Shown: piece after piece, positions 52,403 to 61,754 of the stretch
Layout of the letters: each line of letters starts with the position of its first letter
Position numbering within the stretch: the first letter of the stretch is position 1
Source: Pseudoalteromonas sp. UG3-2
GTDB taxonomy: Bacteria > Pseudomonadota > Gammaproteobacteria > Enterobacterales > Alteromonadaceae
NCBI RefSeq assembly: GCF_037120705.1
Contig: NZ_JAWLJU010000002.1
Span: 1,116,001-1,180,000, forward strand
Direction: 5' to 3'
DNA length: 64,000 nt
Program-made: the position numbers and the translations under genes
The notes under the pieces: model-generated
The model's input: only the letters and a program-made list of their open reading frames with translations
Databases searched by the model: none
Told to the model about the DNA's origin: nothing

Positions 52403-54458
52403 TATTTTGTTTAAAGACTAAGCTCAAAATATCTTTCTGCCGAGCTTCTTGACTCAAAATAGCCAACTCATGAGACTCGGAAAATGCGGCTAGTTGGTTG
52501 CCATTTTCAACGCTGATAGAAAGAGGAGTTAGGCCGCTGCTAGGCTGCCAGTGGTGCCACCCAGCTTGCTGTTTTAGGCGTACATAGATACCAAAGCGAC
52601 TAATGCGACGACTTTGGATCTCGCCCAGCTCAGCCACTTTAATACGCGCTTGATTTTCTTTTAAGTGATAGATAGCACCTTGCTGTTCAAGGTAGGCCTC
52701 ACCGTTTTGGCTAATAAACGGGTTACCAAACTCAATTTTAGCCAATACAGATTGCTTGCCGTTATGGGAATTAACTTTATACAGTACATTTTCCCCCTGA
52801 CTTCTGCCTAAAACTAGTAAATGTAGGTTGTCGGGATACCACGCTAGAGGACGCCCGGTAATATTGGGGACTTTAAATTGCGTATTATCCTCTAGGCTGT
52901 AGTGGTAAAGCTCACCTCCCACACTGTAAGCAAAACAGGTTTGATCAGAGCACCATAATGGACGGCTTACATTCAAATATTCATCTGGGTTGTCAAATAG
53001 TTGGCTTTGAGAGTTATTTTTCCTATCGAGCATAAACAGCTGCGGTTTATTGAAGCGAGTGGAATAAAACAGGATAAGATCCTCTTGCGGCGAAACCGCT
53101 GGAAAGTAGTCCATACCATTACTATCAATAATCTTTTTATGACTTAGCTGATCTTGAGTGACAGCCAATAAGTCCATATCCAACCGCGACGACACAAGAT
53201 AAACGCGATTGTTAACTGAATCAACGGCAACAAAACGAATAAACTGATTGTGTTCAAAATCAACTGGTTTCAGGGAGCCATCACTCGATAGAAAATACAG
53301 TTTACGGCCATTATTAAGCAAAAACCCGTTATAGTTTTGCCACCATTCAATATTGTACCTTTGTTGTCCATCAAGGGTGTATGTATCAATCACTTTACCG
53401 AGCTTTGTCGCTGACAAGCTCAAAACGGTTATCGCTCCTTGCTCATGTTGATTTTGCCCAGAAACCACTAGGCCATTTGGCGCAAGGGTTAAGTCGTAAG
53501 GTCGAAAGGTTTTCGGTGAACTATAAATTGGGGTTACAACACGCTCTGATGAACCCATTTTTGTATCCGCTTTAAAAATAATAAGATCTCGCGCTTTGCG
53601 AGTAATAAAGTAGATAGCATCATCCTTGCCAACTACCAGTTTGCTAATCCAACTGCTCACCGGGTTTTCAAGCACTTTGGTGGGGGTTAATGGCCGTTTT
53701 GTTGAATTAAGCTGCAGACGGTAAATGATCCAGCCTCGTTCTGTGCTCACGGTGTAATAGAGTGCCGCATCTGTTTTAGACCATGCAATGCTACGGATAT
53801 TTTTATGGCTGACATTGAGAGCAATTTCATGCCCAGAGGCTACTTCTTTGAGCCAGAGCGTTTGACTGTTATCCCCCAAAGTGCGCGTAAACGCCATGTA
53901 TTCGCCATGATTATCAATGGCTAAATTATCCTCAAGCTCATTGGTAGCGGTGAGAGGGAGCATCTCTTTTACATGAGGTAGCTTGTTATCGGGTTGGGTT
54001 GATAGACTTTGTGATAATACCAAATATACAAGCAACAACAATATAACACTTAATAATGCCACCCAGCTCAGCCTGTTAGGCGCAGTTTTAATAGGCTGGG
54101 GTAATGCGCTTGGTTGCAGCAACTCAATTGACGTGTTGAGGCTGTAACCAATTTTAGGATGGGTTTGGATCAACGTTTTATCTCTGTCATTCAGTGCTTT
54201 TCGCAATGTGGCAATACAACGTCTTAACGAGTTTGGGCTAAAGAGCGACTGTGGCCATACAGCATTAAATAGCGCCTCTTGCTCAACAACCTGCTCTGCG
54301 TTGCTGGCGAGATACAAAAGCACCATCATCACTTTCGGTTCTAGCGCAGTTTTATGCTCCCCGCACCTAATTTCGCCACGCTTTGCATCTACTACCACAC
54401 CAGAAAAGGTAAATAAATTTCGCTTCAGTTGAGCGATATCACTCTGCACGATAAGCAC
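52386..54458 (-). CDS. CadC/ToxR-like membrane regulator with beta-propeller-like periplasmic domain
   Basis: The 690-residue protein has an N-terminal winged helix of the Trans_reg_C type (about residues 15-110, 'GEHKTALEPKVMMVLLYLAS' and 'NSLRRCIATLRKALNDRDK'), one membrane segment (about 130-152) and a periplasmic WD40/TolB-like propeller. Such proteins bind DNA while anchored in the membrane. It is divergent from an S41 peptidase gene, a likely target. The last nucleotides lie inside a repeat element copy. The start codon is GTG at 54458 or a nearby GTG; it is uncertain. Confidence 0.85.
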   Translation of the reverse strand: MLIVQSDIAQLKRNLFTFSGVVVDAKRGEIRCGEHKTALEPKVMMVLLYLASNAEQVVEQEALFNAVWPQSLFSPNSLRRCIATLRKALNDRDKTLIQTHPKIGYSLNTSIELLQPSALPQPIKTAPNRLSWVALLSVILLLLVYLVLSQSLSTQPDNKLPHVKEMLPLTATNELEDNLAIDNHGEYMAFTRTLGDNSQTLWLKEVASGHEIALNVSHKNIRSIAWSKTDAALYYTVSTERGWIIYRLQLNSTKRPLTPTKVLENPVSSWISKLVVGKDDAIYFITRKARDLIIFKADTKMGSSERVVTPIYSSPKTFRPYDLTLAPNGLVVSGQNQHEQGAITVLSLSATKLGKVIDTYTLDGQQRYNIEWWQNYNGFLLNNGRKLYFLSSDGSLKPVDFEHNQFIRFVAVDSVNNRVYLVSSRLDMDLLAVTQDQLSHKKIIDSNGMDYFPAVSPQEDLILFYSTRFNKPQLFMLDRKNNSQSQLFDNPDEYLNVSRPLWCSDQTCFAYSVGGELYHYSLEDNTQFKVPNITGRPLAWYPDNLHLLVLGRSQGENVLYKVNSHNGKQSVLAKIEFGNPFISQNGEAYLEQQGAIYHLKENQARIKVAELGEIQSRRISRFGIYVRLKQQAGWHHWQPSSGLTPLSISVENGNQLAAFSESHELAILSQEARQKDILSLVFKQNNTNPH

Positions 54459-54588
54459 CTAATACATTGTTTTTATTAATCATCATATTTTCTTAATGAA
54501 AAAAGTAGCTTTTCTCTATGGCTTTATTTAGGGCCCAAAGTAAGTTCCAAAGTGTATGTGAATGAAAAGCAATAATACAGAGGAACTT

Positions 54589-55821
54589 ATGAGAAAAATA
54601 ATGGCTAAACTGCTATCACTGATTATTACAGCCTGCATAATCACGGCGACTTTTTCAATCAAAGCTAATGATGAAACAACGACATCGCAGATGCGCAATG
54701 AAACCATCTCAGCACTACAAAAAGCACTCAAAGAACATTATATCTACCTTGATAAAGCCAAACAGGTGGAAAAGCGCTTAAGCGAGCTGGATCACAAAAA
54801 CATGAGTAAAGCATACTCAGACGACAAGGAATACGCCCAAGCGGTCACAGAAATAATTCAAACCATCATCAATGATAAACACTTTAGGTTTGTCGTGCCG
54901 CGCAGCAGAAACACCAGTGACTCGCCACGCGAGGATTTAATCACCCGCCACCTTAATGCTCTTTCGCGGTTTCGCCATGGTGGTTTTAAAGACATTCGAA
55001 TGCTTGAGGGTAATGTTGGATACGTAAAAATTGACGGTTTCCGTGGCGAAGAAATCCCCCAAGTTGACGGCCTGATGAGTTATTTGCGCACAGCGGATGC
55101 CATTATTATCGACCTGCAAAAAAATGGCGGCGGCGGTCAGCCAGTAAATTATCTTTCCAGCTATTTTTTACCCAAAGATACCCTAATTGGTAAAACTTAC
55201 CATAGACATAAAGACAAGTGGGTAGAACATATAGTTGAGCCTATTAAAGGTGACAAACGTCTAGACGTACCCTTATACATATTAACCAGTGAACGTACCT
55301 TTTCTGCAGCAGAGGCATTTAGTTATAACCTACAAGCACTAAAGCGGGCTACCATTGTTGGTGCCAGAACCGCTGGCGGTGCGCACCCAACGCGCTTTAT
55401 GCCATTACCCAATGGATTTGCGGTATTAATGCCAGATAGGCGCTCGTACAGCCCAATCACGCAATCGAATTGGGAGGCAACAGGAGTACAGCCTGATATT
55501 GAAACAAAACCGGCAGATGCGTTAAATAAAGCACATCAGCTAGCAAAAAAAGCAGCCAAGCAGTATCGAGAAAAGCACTTTAATACGCTGCGCAAACTAT
55601 TAGCAAGCACCGAATATTCGACACAACTACAACAGCAAGTGACCGATACCATTAAGGTGATTTTACATCGTAAGCACATGCAACCGTTTATGGTCGCAGG
55701 GTTCGCTGAAAGATACCAAGAAGATGGCCTAAATACTGCGGCACGTCTATTAACCGTTGCCAATACGCAAATATTTTCTGAGAACAATAAGACCACAAAC
55801 CTAACTACAGCAACACCTTAG
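54589..55821 (+). CDS. S41-family (tail-specific/IRBP-like) peptidase
   Basis: The 410-residue exported protein has a signal peptide (about residues 1-26, ending 'KA') and an S41 domain. The catalytic serine lies in 'SERTFSAAEAFSY' (about residues 235-247), with 'AGGAHPTRFMPLPNGF' after it and 'IIIDLQKNGGGGQP' before, the pattern of the IRBP-like branch. Substrates of this branch are mostly unknown. The start at 54589 has an AGAGGA site, and nine more codons upstream lack one. It is divergent from the membrane regulator. Confidence 0.88.
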   Translation: MRKIMAKLLSLIITACIITATFSIKANDETTTSQMRNETISALQKALKEHYIYLDKAKQVEKRLSELDHKNMSKAYSDDKEYAQAVTEIIQTIINDKHFRFVVPRSRNTSDSPREDLITRHLNALSRFRHGGFKDIRMLEGNVGYVKIDGFRGEEIPQVDGLMSYLRTADAIIIDLQKNGGGGQPVNYLSSYFLPKDTLIGKTYHRHKDKWVEHIVEPIKGDKRLDVPLYILTSERTFSAAEAFSYNLQALKRATIVGARTAGGAHPTRFMPLPNGFAVLMPDRRSYSPITQSNWEATGVQPDIETKPADALNKAHQLAKKAAKQYREKHFNTLRKLLASTEYSTQLQQQVTDTIKVILHRKHMQPFMVAGFAERYQEDGLNTAARLLTVANTQIFSENNKTTNLTTATP

Positions 55822-55924
55822 GTGTTAATCATCAAAAACACAGTAGCAATACCGCTATAATCTAGTGATGCTTTGGGTCATGACATGACAATACGGCAGA
55901 TAGAAATAGTAACCATGGCTTTCA

Positions 55925-56016
55925 TCTCGCGCTCAATTTAGGCAAGAGAACACTGATCACCGTGTTGTTATTGGGAGAGTTTCATCCACGTTGTGTGAAA
56001 TTCTCTCCCTTTTTTC
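55925..56016 (+). ncRNA. Possible small RNA ending in a strong terminator
   Basis: Downstream of the S41 gene, after about 100 nt without coding, a hairpin (AACAC / GTGTT, 55949-55966) is followed by a GGGAGAG...CTCTCCC terminator with T-run. The terminator is 150 nt past the stop codon, far for a 3' end of the gene. It may be an sRNA or the long 3' UTR of the peptidase gene. No promoter was recognised. Confidence 0.35.
55973..56015 (+). terminator. Intrinsic terminator downstream of the S41 peptidase gene
   Basis: GGGAGAGTTTCA (55973-55984) pairs with TGAAATTCTCTCCC (55996-56009, one bulge), followed by six or more T. Confidence 0.88.
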
Positions 56017-56118
56017 GCCCGATTAATTGTAAGGCGCACTTGTCTTAGGTCTGAACTTTTTAATTAGCAAGAACCAGAGTGATGCAGAAAGTATTGTGTC
56101 TGATACTTATGCACCCAT

Positions 56119-57465
56119 TTACTCTTGCTTAAATTGAGTAATAAGCGCCTCGCCCCTTTCCCCTTTAATTTTCGCAATCGCTTCGAGCATCTCAATGATC
56201 CGCTGTCGGTCAAAAGGGTTGCTGATGGAGCTGCGAACGTCATCGACAATGGCCTCTAAATAGGTAAATAAGCTCTGCGTTGCTTGCTGATTGTCACTGG
56301 AACGGAAAAGTATATTTTTAAACGCTTCCAACACATTCACCATGACGTAGCCATCTGCCTTGGCGTAATTTCGTATCGGGGTAAAGTTATCGTGCAGCAG
56401 CTCATCAAAAGAGGCTTCATGAATATACAGAAGTGGCTCCTTTTGGCTGTGCTTAAAGGAGTAATTAACGTCGCAAATCGTTAGCCGCTGGATCAGTAAA
56501 ATACTCAACATATCAATTGCTTTTACCGCCGTACCCGGGTCATTAATGCCTGGGCTCATGGCCTTCACCGCAATCTCTGAGATTTGCGTTAAACCGTAGC
56601 GGTAATGGTCGCTGATATACTCTTCAACATAAAAAATAAAGCAGCTAAGTAATGCCTCACGTAATTCGTCGTCCTCACTAAGGTCTTTATTGCATTTGAG
56701 AAATGGAAAACCTTTAACCGTAAAGAACCCTTGTTTCACTGCAATGTAAATTTTTAAGTCGTGCTGCTGGCACAAATTGCATAACTTGCCACTGTGTACC
56801 CCTTTAAAATAACCCTCTTTGGTGCTGGGCAGGTTATGCCAGCTGGAAAAGTCGGGGAAGCCGTTAAAGGGCTGCTCTTGCTGTTTTTTAATGATATTTT
56901 GCATCTCATTTTTAGTGCTTTTAAACAGGTCGTTCAGCACGTTATCGACTTGGATGGCATGTGAGATTGAGTGGATAAAAAACACAAAGAAACCCAAAGA
57001 TATAAGTCCAAAGAGCAGTGAAAATAGTACCCCTAACGCCGGAATAGCCATCTCGCCACTGCCCACACTGCGGATATTAATCAACATGATAATGGCATAA
57101 ATAATACTGCCGAGATAAAACCCCAACACTAGCTGGTGCGACTTTCTGGTGATAAGGCCCGGCAACACCCTTGGCGACAATCCAGCGCTGGCATTGTTAA
57201 GTACTATCATCACCATCGAAAAGCTAAACACGGTTAATGAGATAACACTTGCAATTAACACACTTAAAATGGTGCGCGCATTTTCTTCGCTATCAACGAG
57301 CACTATGGCAATAAACTCTTTGAAGTGCACCACAGGCGCGGCGTACTCAAGTGCGGTGGTGATTAATGCCAAGACAAAAAAAGCGACAGCCAGTAAGGAA
57401 GGATAAAAGCCGATGCTGCTAATGAGTTCGCGATTCTTTTCTGCCAACTTTCGAGGTGTAAACAT
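56119..57465 (-). CDS. DUF2254 membrane protein
   Basis: The 448-residue protein belongs to the DUF2254 family. Four to five hydrophobic segments occupy about residues 20-200, and the C-terminal half is cytoplasmic or periplasmic with conserved 'MSPGINDPGTAVKAID' (about 300-315). No activity is established for the family. The start at 57465 follows an AAGGAA site; a GTG five codons upstream is less likely. It is a single gene, not linked to the sugar locus. Confidence 0.87.
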   Translation of the reverse strand: MFTPRKLAEKNRELISSIGFYPSLLAVAFFVLALITTALEYAAPVVHFKEFIAIVLVDSEENARTILSVLIASVISLTVFSFSMVMIVLNNASAGLSPRVLPGLITRKSHQLVLGFYLGSIIYAIIMLINIRSVGSGEMAIPALGVLFSLLFGLISLGFFVFFIHSISHAIQVDNVLNDLFKSTKNEMQNIIKKQQEQPFNGFPDFSSWHNLPSTKEGYFKGVHSGKLCNLCQQHDLKIYIAVKQGFFTVKGFPFLKCNKDLSEDDELREALLSCFIFYVEEYISDHYRYGLTQISEIAVKAMSPGINDPGTAVKAIDMLSILLIQRLTICDVNYSFKHSQKEPLLYIHEASFDELLHDNFTPIRNYAKADGYVMVNVLEAFKNILFRSSDNQQATQSLFTYLEAIVDDVRSSISNPFDRQRIIEMLEAIAKIKGERGEALITQFKQE

Positions 57466-57689
57466 GATTTTCCTTGTCACTTTTTATACCCTAGCCTAGC
57501 AAGGCTGGAGCAATAGAGTAAGCAGAATGAGCAGAGTTTTTTGGCTTGCGGGTATGTGCCATACACTTACTGATGACTTTGTCTCCCTAACAGTCAGCTG
57601 TAAGCCCGCACCTAAACACGTGAAAAACGATACCTAAGGGATGTTAGGTTGTATGCCAGCAATGAGTAGGGAGCGCCTTTAACACCTTG

Positions 57690-57986
57690 TTAATCATCAC
57701 TTTGCATCAATTTATACAGTGTGTCTATGCGTTTATTTATACGCTTGCTCTCACTGCGAATTTCCGAACTAATACTGACGATGAGAATGAGCAAAACGTA
57801 GACAACAGGTTGCTCCATAATTTCTGGATACATCCAAACTAAAACAATAACCACGAACACTGTACTGGCAAAACGCATTACATTTGTTTTGCTGTTTGGC
57901 CTTAAGTTGCGAAACTCTTTAAGTAACGCCTCTTTTTTCTGCATGTCTTGAAAAACGGTTTGCGCTTCTAGTTTTTCCTTGCTCAT
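57690..57986 (-). CDS. Small membrane protein of unknown function
   Basis: The 98-residue protein has a charged N-terminal helix, two hydrophobic segments (about residues 40-55 and 62-75) and a basic C-terminal coil ('SKRINKRIDTLYKLM'). The ATG has an AGGTAAAG ribosome site. I do not recognise it. Confidence 0.65.
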   Translation of the reverse strand: MSKEKLEAQTVFQDMQKKEALLKEFRNLRPNSKTNVMRFASTVFVVIVLVWMYPEIMEQPVVYVLLILIVSISSEIRSESKRINKRIDTLYKLMQSDD

Positions 57987-58181
57987 TATCTTTACCTACT
58001 GCGATGTATAAACGCTTTTCTCAAAGTGTCTAAAAAGCATCATTTTATAATATAGTTGTTCCTATAAGGATCCCATGGGGCAAGTTGAAAGTAAACAAGC
58101 ATATAGATGCACCAACCGTTTTCCGTGTAAAAACCAGCCAAATCGGCCTCAAAGGCATCCTCGCAGCTTATTAGGCGGTTA

Positions 58182-59321
58182 TTACTCGTAATCCAACACT
58201 TTGGCATCATTGGCTTTATTCAGTAGCCCACGGCTTTGCGCTAAAAACTGCTTGGCGCTGTCGGAGAAGTAATGCTTCGCCTCGGAGAACGCAGCGATCA
58301 AGCCAGCTTTATCGCCCTGCTCGAGTTTTTTCAGGGTTTGTTCAAAGGTGTCTTGGTAGCTGGCGAGCAGGCCTTCTACGTCACTGAATTGCGCCAGCAT
58401 AATGTCGGAGTAAAGCTCTGGGGATTGCGCAAATAACCGCCCTACCATCATTAATTCGAGCTGATAAATGGGCGAAGAGCAGCTTCGTAACTCTTGCAAA
58501 GAGTGACACTGTTTCGCTAAAAACTGACCATACACAAAGGTAGTTAAGTGGCGCATTACCTGAATAATTTGCATCGATTGGTCGTGTTTTTTGGCATCCA
58601 TAGTCACCAGTTGGCTGCCCCAAATTTTTAGCTGCTCGGTAAGCCCTTGGCAACGCTCTGGGAATCGTCCTTGGCACACCACTATAGTTTGTTTTACCCA
58701 GTGAGAAATATCTGGGCCAAACATGGGATGCAGCCCCACTACTGGGCCTGAGTGTTTATTTAATAGTACTTTCAGGGGCGCCTGCTTAACCGAGGTGATA
58801 TCAGCTAAAATGCAGTCTTCTGGTAGCGACGGTAAATCATTAACCACTTGCTCTAGCGCGTTAATTGGCACACTCACCAACACTAGTTTGGCATCGGCGA
58901 GCAAGGTTGCGGCTTGCTCAAGGTTGTCTTTATCGAGGCTACGTACTTCGTAGCCTGAACGCTGAAATTGCCTGGTGAACAGCTTACCCATGGCCCCTTG
59001 GCCACCGACAATCACCACCGGTGACATATCGGGCGCGGCACAGGCTAACTCTCCTTGTTGGTTTTCATAGGCTTCGCGCATCATTCGGCGCAGAATGTCT
59101 TCGACTAAATCGGGGTTTACGTCATTGTCGATGGCTTGTTCACGGCGTGCCTGGATAAGCTCAGCTTCGCGCTTAGGCACATGCAATGGCGCACCATTTT
59201 GTTGTTTGATTTTACCAACCTGCTCGGTCAGTGCTTTACGCTTGGCCAATAATGCCACCAGCTCGCTATCACATTCATCAATAGCGTGGCGAATCGTATT
59301 TAAATCCTTACCATCTAACAT
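58182..59321 (-). CDS. tyrA: Bifunctional chorismate mutase / prephenate dehydrogenase (T-protein)
   Basis: The 379-residue enzyme makes 4-hydroxyphenylpyruvate from chorismate. The N-terminal AroQ mutase (about residues 1-90, 'IRHAIDECDSELVALLAKR') is followed by the NAD-binding 'VIVGGQGAMGKLF' (about 105-117), 'VGLHPMFGPD' (about 195-204) with the catalytic His, and a helical C-terminal part. Length equals E. coli TyrA (373) closely. It is upstream of the accessory block and convergent with pheA across it. Confidence 0.96.
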   Translation of the reverse strand: MLDGKDLNTIRHAIDECDSELVALLAKRKALTEQVGKIKQQNGAPLHVPKREAELIQARREQAIDNDVNPDLVEDILRRMMREAYENQQGELACAAPDMSPVVIVGGQGAMGKLFTRQFQRSGYEVRSLDKDNLEQAATLLADAKLVLVSVPINALEQVVNDLPSLPEDCILADITSVKQAPLKVLLNKHSGPVVGLHPMFGPDISHWVKQTIVVCQGRFPERCQGLTEQLKIWGSQLVTMDAKKHDQSMQIIQVMRHLTTFVYGQFLAKQCHSLQELRSCSSPIYQLELMMVGRLFAQSPELYSDIMLAQFSDVEGLLASYQDTFEQTLKKLEQGDKAGLIAAFSEAKHYFSDSAKQFLAQSRGLLNKANDAKVLDYE

Positions 59322-59497
59322 GATGTAAACTTACTTATACACTAGTAAATTAAATAATACAGTAAGTCTATCAAGAAGCGTGGTGGTTTAAAAGCAAGCA
59401 TTGCTGAAAAAACAGCATAGTTGTTGCCGCTAGGCGTAGCAAGGGATTGAGATAAATAGGTTGAAATAAGGAGGCGGGTTGGTAATGGCTATAAACC

Positions 59498-59526
59498 AAA
59501 ACAGGCCGCATAAAGCGGCCTGTTTT
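59498..59526 (-). terminator. rpsP operon terminator
   Basis: On the minus strand, AAAACAGGCCGC / GCGGCCTGTTTT with a 5-nt loop and T-run follows the rplS stop. The symmetry allows action on both strands. Confidence 0.86.
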
Positions 59527-59551
59527 ATCTGCATTTGGTAAATGCGACGTA

Positions 59552-59911
59552 TTAGTTAAGTTTTTCTTTAATACGTGCAGACTTACCAGAACGCTCGCGT
59601 AGGTAGTAAAGCTTAGCGCGACGAACTGCACCGCGACGCTTAACAGCAATGCTGCTGATAAGTGGGCTGTGCGTTTGGAATACACGTTCAACACCTTCAC
59701 CGCTCGAGATTTTACGAACTGTGAAAGCTGAGTGTAGGCCACGGTTACGCTTAGCGATTACAACACCTTCAAAGGCCTGTAGACGCTCTTTGTTACCTTC
59801 TTTTACACGTACCTGTACAACAACTGTGTCACCAGCGCCGAACGCAGGTACGTCTTGCTTAAGCTGTTCAGCTTCAAGCTCTTTAATAATATTTTGGTTT
59901 ACTTTTGCCAT
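59552..59911 (-). CDS. rplS: 50S ribosomal protein L19
   Basis: The 119-residue protein matches L19 along its length ('[20 protein letters not shown]', then '[20 protein letters not shown]'). It lies at the 30S-50S interface. The start at 59911 ('[13 protein letters not shown]') agrees with the family; four earlier codons are excluded. It is the last gene of rpsP-rimM-trmD-rplS. Confidence 0.97.
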   Translation of the reverse strand: MAKVNQNIIKELEAEQLKQDVPAFGAGDTVVVQVRVKEGNKERLQAFEGVVIAKRNRGLHSAFTVRKISSGEGVERVFQTHSPLISSIAVKRRGAVRRAKLYYLRERSGKSARIKEKLN

Positions 59912-59944
59912 TTTATTTCTCACATTCCTAGGTGTAACTGTCTT

Positions 59945-60712
59945 CTAGCCACAAGCGTCATTGTGTTCTTGCTGAAATTCAGCAAGCAATGTTGCCTGCT
60001 CCTCAGTCAGAGCTAGGTTACGCAACAAGTCAGGACGACGAAGCCAAGTTCTACCCAGTGACTGCTTTAAGCGCCACTGTGCTATCGCTTGGTGGTTTCC
60101 GCTGAGTAATACAGCAGGCACCTGTTTATCATCCAATGTTTCCGGCCGAGTATAATGAGGACAATCCAGCAAGCCATCCGAAAATGAATCTTGCTCTGCT
60201 GATTGATTATGACCTAACACCCCTGGCACTAACCGTGCTACTGCATCGATTAATGTCATGGCAGGCAGTTCACCACCACTCAGTATAAAATCGCCAATGG
60301 ACCATTCTTCATCTACGTAAGACTCGATGATCCGCTCATCAATACCTTCATAACGACCCGCTACTAAAATCAATTTTTCAGACTGCGCCAATTCAGCCGC
60401 ACCCTGTTGATCTAGTTTTCGCCCTTGAGGGGACATGTAAATTACTTTAGCGCCATCACCGGCTGCCGCTTTGGCATCAACAATGGCCTTTTTCAGAGGC
60501 TCTACCATCATTAGCATCCCGGGACCTCCACCGTAAGGGCGGTCATCCACGGTTCTATGCTTATCAAGGGCATAGTCTCTGGGGTTCCAACAATTAAACT
60601 CAATCAAGCCGTTTTTCACCGCTCGACCAGTTACGCCTTGCTGAGTGATTGCATTAAACATGTCGGGAAACAGTGATACCACTCCAACCCATAGCTTTTG
60701 CTTATCGCTCAT
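59945..60712 (-). CDS. trmD: tRNA (guanine37-N1)-methyltransferase TrmD
   Basis: The 255-residue SPOUT-fold enzyme methylates G37 of tRNAs reading CNN, preventing frameshifts; the three tRNA-Pro(TGG) genes here are substrates. Signature segments '[13 protein letters not shown]' (about residues 55-67), '[10 protein letters not shown]' (about 113-122) and '[13 protein letters not shown]' (about 133-145) form the knotted SAM site. The start at 60712 shares one nt with the rimM stop (TAATG), so the two are coupled. Confidence 0.96.
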   Translation of the reverse strand: MSDKQKLWVGVVSLFPDMFNAITQQGVTGRAVKNGLIEFNCWNPRDYALDKHRTVDDRPYGGGPGMLMMVEPLKKAIVDAKAAAGDGAKVIYMSPQGRKLDQQGAAELAQSEKLILVAGRYEGIDERIIESYVDEEWSIGDFILSGGELPAMTLIDAVARLVPGVLGHNQSAEQDSFSDGLLDCPHYTRPETLDDKQVPAVLLSGNHQAIAQWRLKQSLGRTWLRRPDLLRNLALTEEQATLLAEFQQEHNDACG

Positions 60713-61245
60713 TAAAACGCGGGATCCCACTCTACCGTAATTTTTCTCTCGTCATGGTCAACGGCCACAATGACATCGTCTGTCAAAAATGGAATCAACC
60801 GTTCCGATTGGCCAAATGCATCTTTTTTGTTTGCTTTCACAACCAAAACGTCATTTGAGCCAGTCTCCATCAAGTCATCAACTATGCCTAAGTCGTAACC
60901 TTTAGTGGTTACAACCGCCATGCCGATGAGATCTCGCCAATAAAACTCCCCTTCAGGTAATTCAGGAAGCTGCTCGGCATCTACAGCGATTTCAGCGTTG
61001 GTGAAAGCCATTGCTTGATCTCTGTCGTTTACCTCTGCAAATTTAGCGATATATCCCTTGTTGTGACGACGCCAGTCGCTCACTTCAAGGTTTTGCCATT
61101 TACCTTGTTGCCCTATCAACCATGGGCTGAAATCGAAGATCCCTTGGGGATCGTCAGTAAATGAATGCACCTTAAGCCAACCCTTGATGCCATAAGGAGC
61201 ACCAAGCTTACCAACAACGATTGTCGAGGTTTTACTTTGACTCAT
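60712..61245 (-). CDS. rimM: Ribosome maturation factor RimM
   Basis: The 177-residue protein assists assembly of the 30S head and binds S19. The N-terminal RimM domain opens '[20 protein letters not shown]' (about residues 11-30), and the C-terminal PRC-barrel has '[11 protein letters not shown]' (about 101-111) and '[11 protein letters not shown]' (about 150-160). Order in the operon is conserved. Confidence 0.96.
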   Translation of the reverse strand: MSQSKTSTIVVGKLGAPYGIKGWLKVHSFTDDPQGIFDFSPWLIGQQGKWQNLEVSDWRRHNKGYIAKFAEVNDRDQAMAFTNAEIAVDAEQLPELPEGEFYWRDLIGMAVVTTKGYDLGIVDDLMETGSNDVLVVKANKKDAFGQSERLIPFLTDDVIVAVDHDERKITVEWDPAF

Positions 61246-61262
61246 GGTTACACTTACGCCTA

Positions 61263-61511
61263 TTAAGCCGCTTTACGAGCGTCTTTAACTAGCTTCGCTA
61301 CGCGATCTGAAAGAGCAGCGCCTTGACCTACCCAGTGCTCAACACGGGCTAGATCTAAACGTACTTTCTCTTCTTGACCTTTAGCAATCGGGTTAAAGAA
61401 ACCTACTTTCTCGATGAAACGACCGTCACGCGAGAAACGGCTATCCGCAACCACAATTTGATAGAATGGACGCTTTTTAGCGCCGCCACGTTGCAAACGA
61501 ATAGTTACCAT
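61263..61511 (-). CDS. rpsP: 30S ribosomal protein S16
   Basis: The 82-residue protein matches S16 ('[20 protein letters not shown]' at the start). It is first in the rpsP-rimM-trmD-rplS operon and has its own promoter behind ffh. Confidence 0.97.
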   Translation of the reverse strand: MVTIRLQRGGAKKRPFYQIVVADSRFSRDGRFIEKVGFFNPIAKGQEEKVRLDLARVEHWVGQGAALSDRVAKLVKDARKAA

Positions 61512-61579
61512 ACCGTCCTCTATATAGATTGACTGTTTTCATTAATAAGTTTGTACTTCCCACTACGGGAAGCTCGGGC

Positions 61580-61607
61580 ATTGTACGCATTTTTCAGCGC
61601 AATGCAA
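61580..61607 (-). promoter_or_regulatory. rpsP: Sigma-70 promoter of the rpsP operon
   Basis: On the minus strand TTGCAT and TACAAT are separated by 16 nt, followed by the GC-rich GCCCGAGC discriminator, which suits growth-rate-controlled ribosomal genes. It is about 70 nt upstream of rpsP. Confidence 0.72.
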
Positions 61608-61699
61608 GCGCCAATTGACTTTACCCAAAATAATCAAGATAGAGAGTATAGCCAAACAGCGCCGCTTTGTTATGGAGCCATAAATTATAGCGCTATAAC

Positions 61700-61727
61700 A
61701 ATAAAGCGAGCCGAGGCTCGCTTTATT
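61700..61727 (-). terminator. ffh terminator
   Basis: An AAAGCGAGCC / GGCTCGCTTT stem with a 2-nt loop lies about 28 nt past the ffh stop; the U-tract on the minus strand is short (TTTATTG). Confidence 0.78.
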
Positions 61728-61754
61728 TATTCTTGCAGCAATAGGGGTTCTGCC

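Noticed and set aside
59371-59742. 123-codon ORF overlapping rplS on the same strand
   Set aside because: It overlaps rplS out of frame and runs over its terminator; only rplS is conserved.
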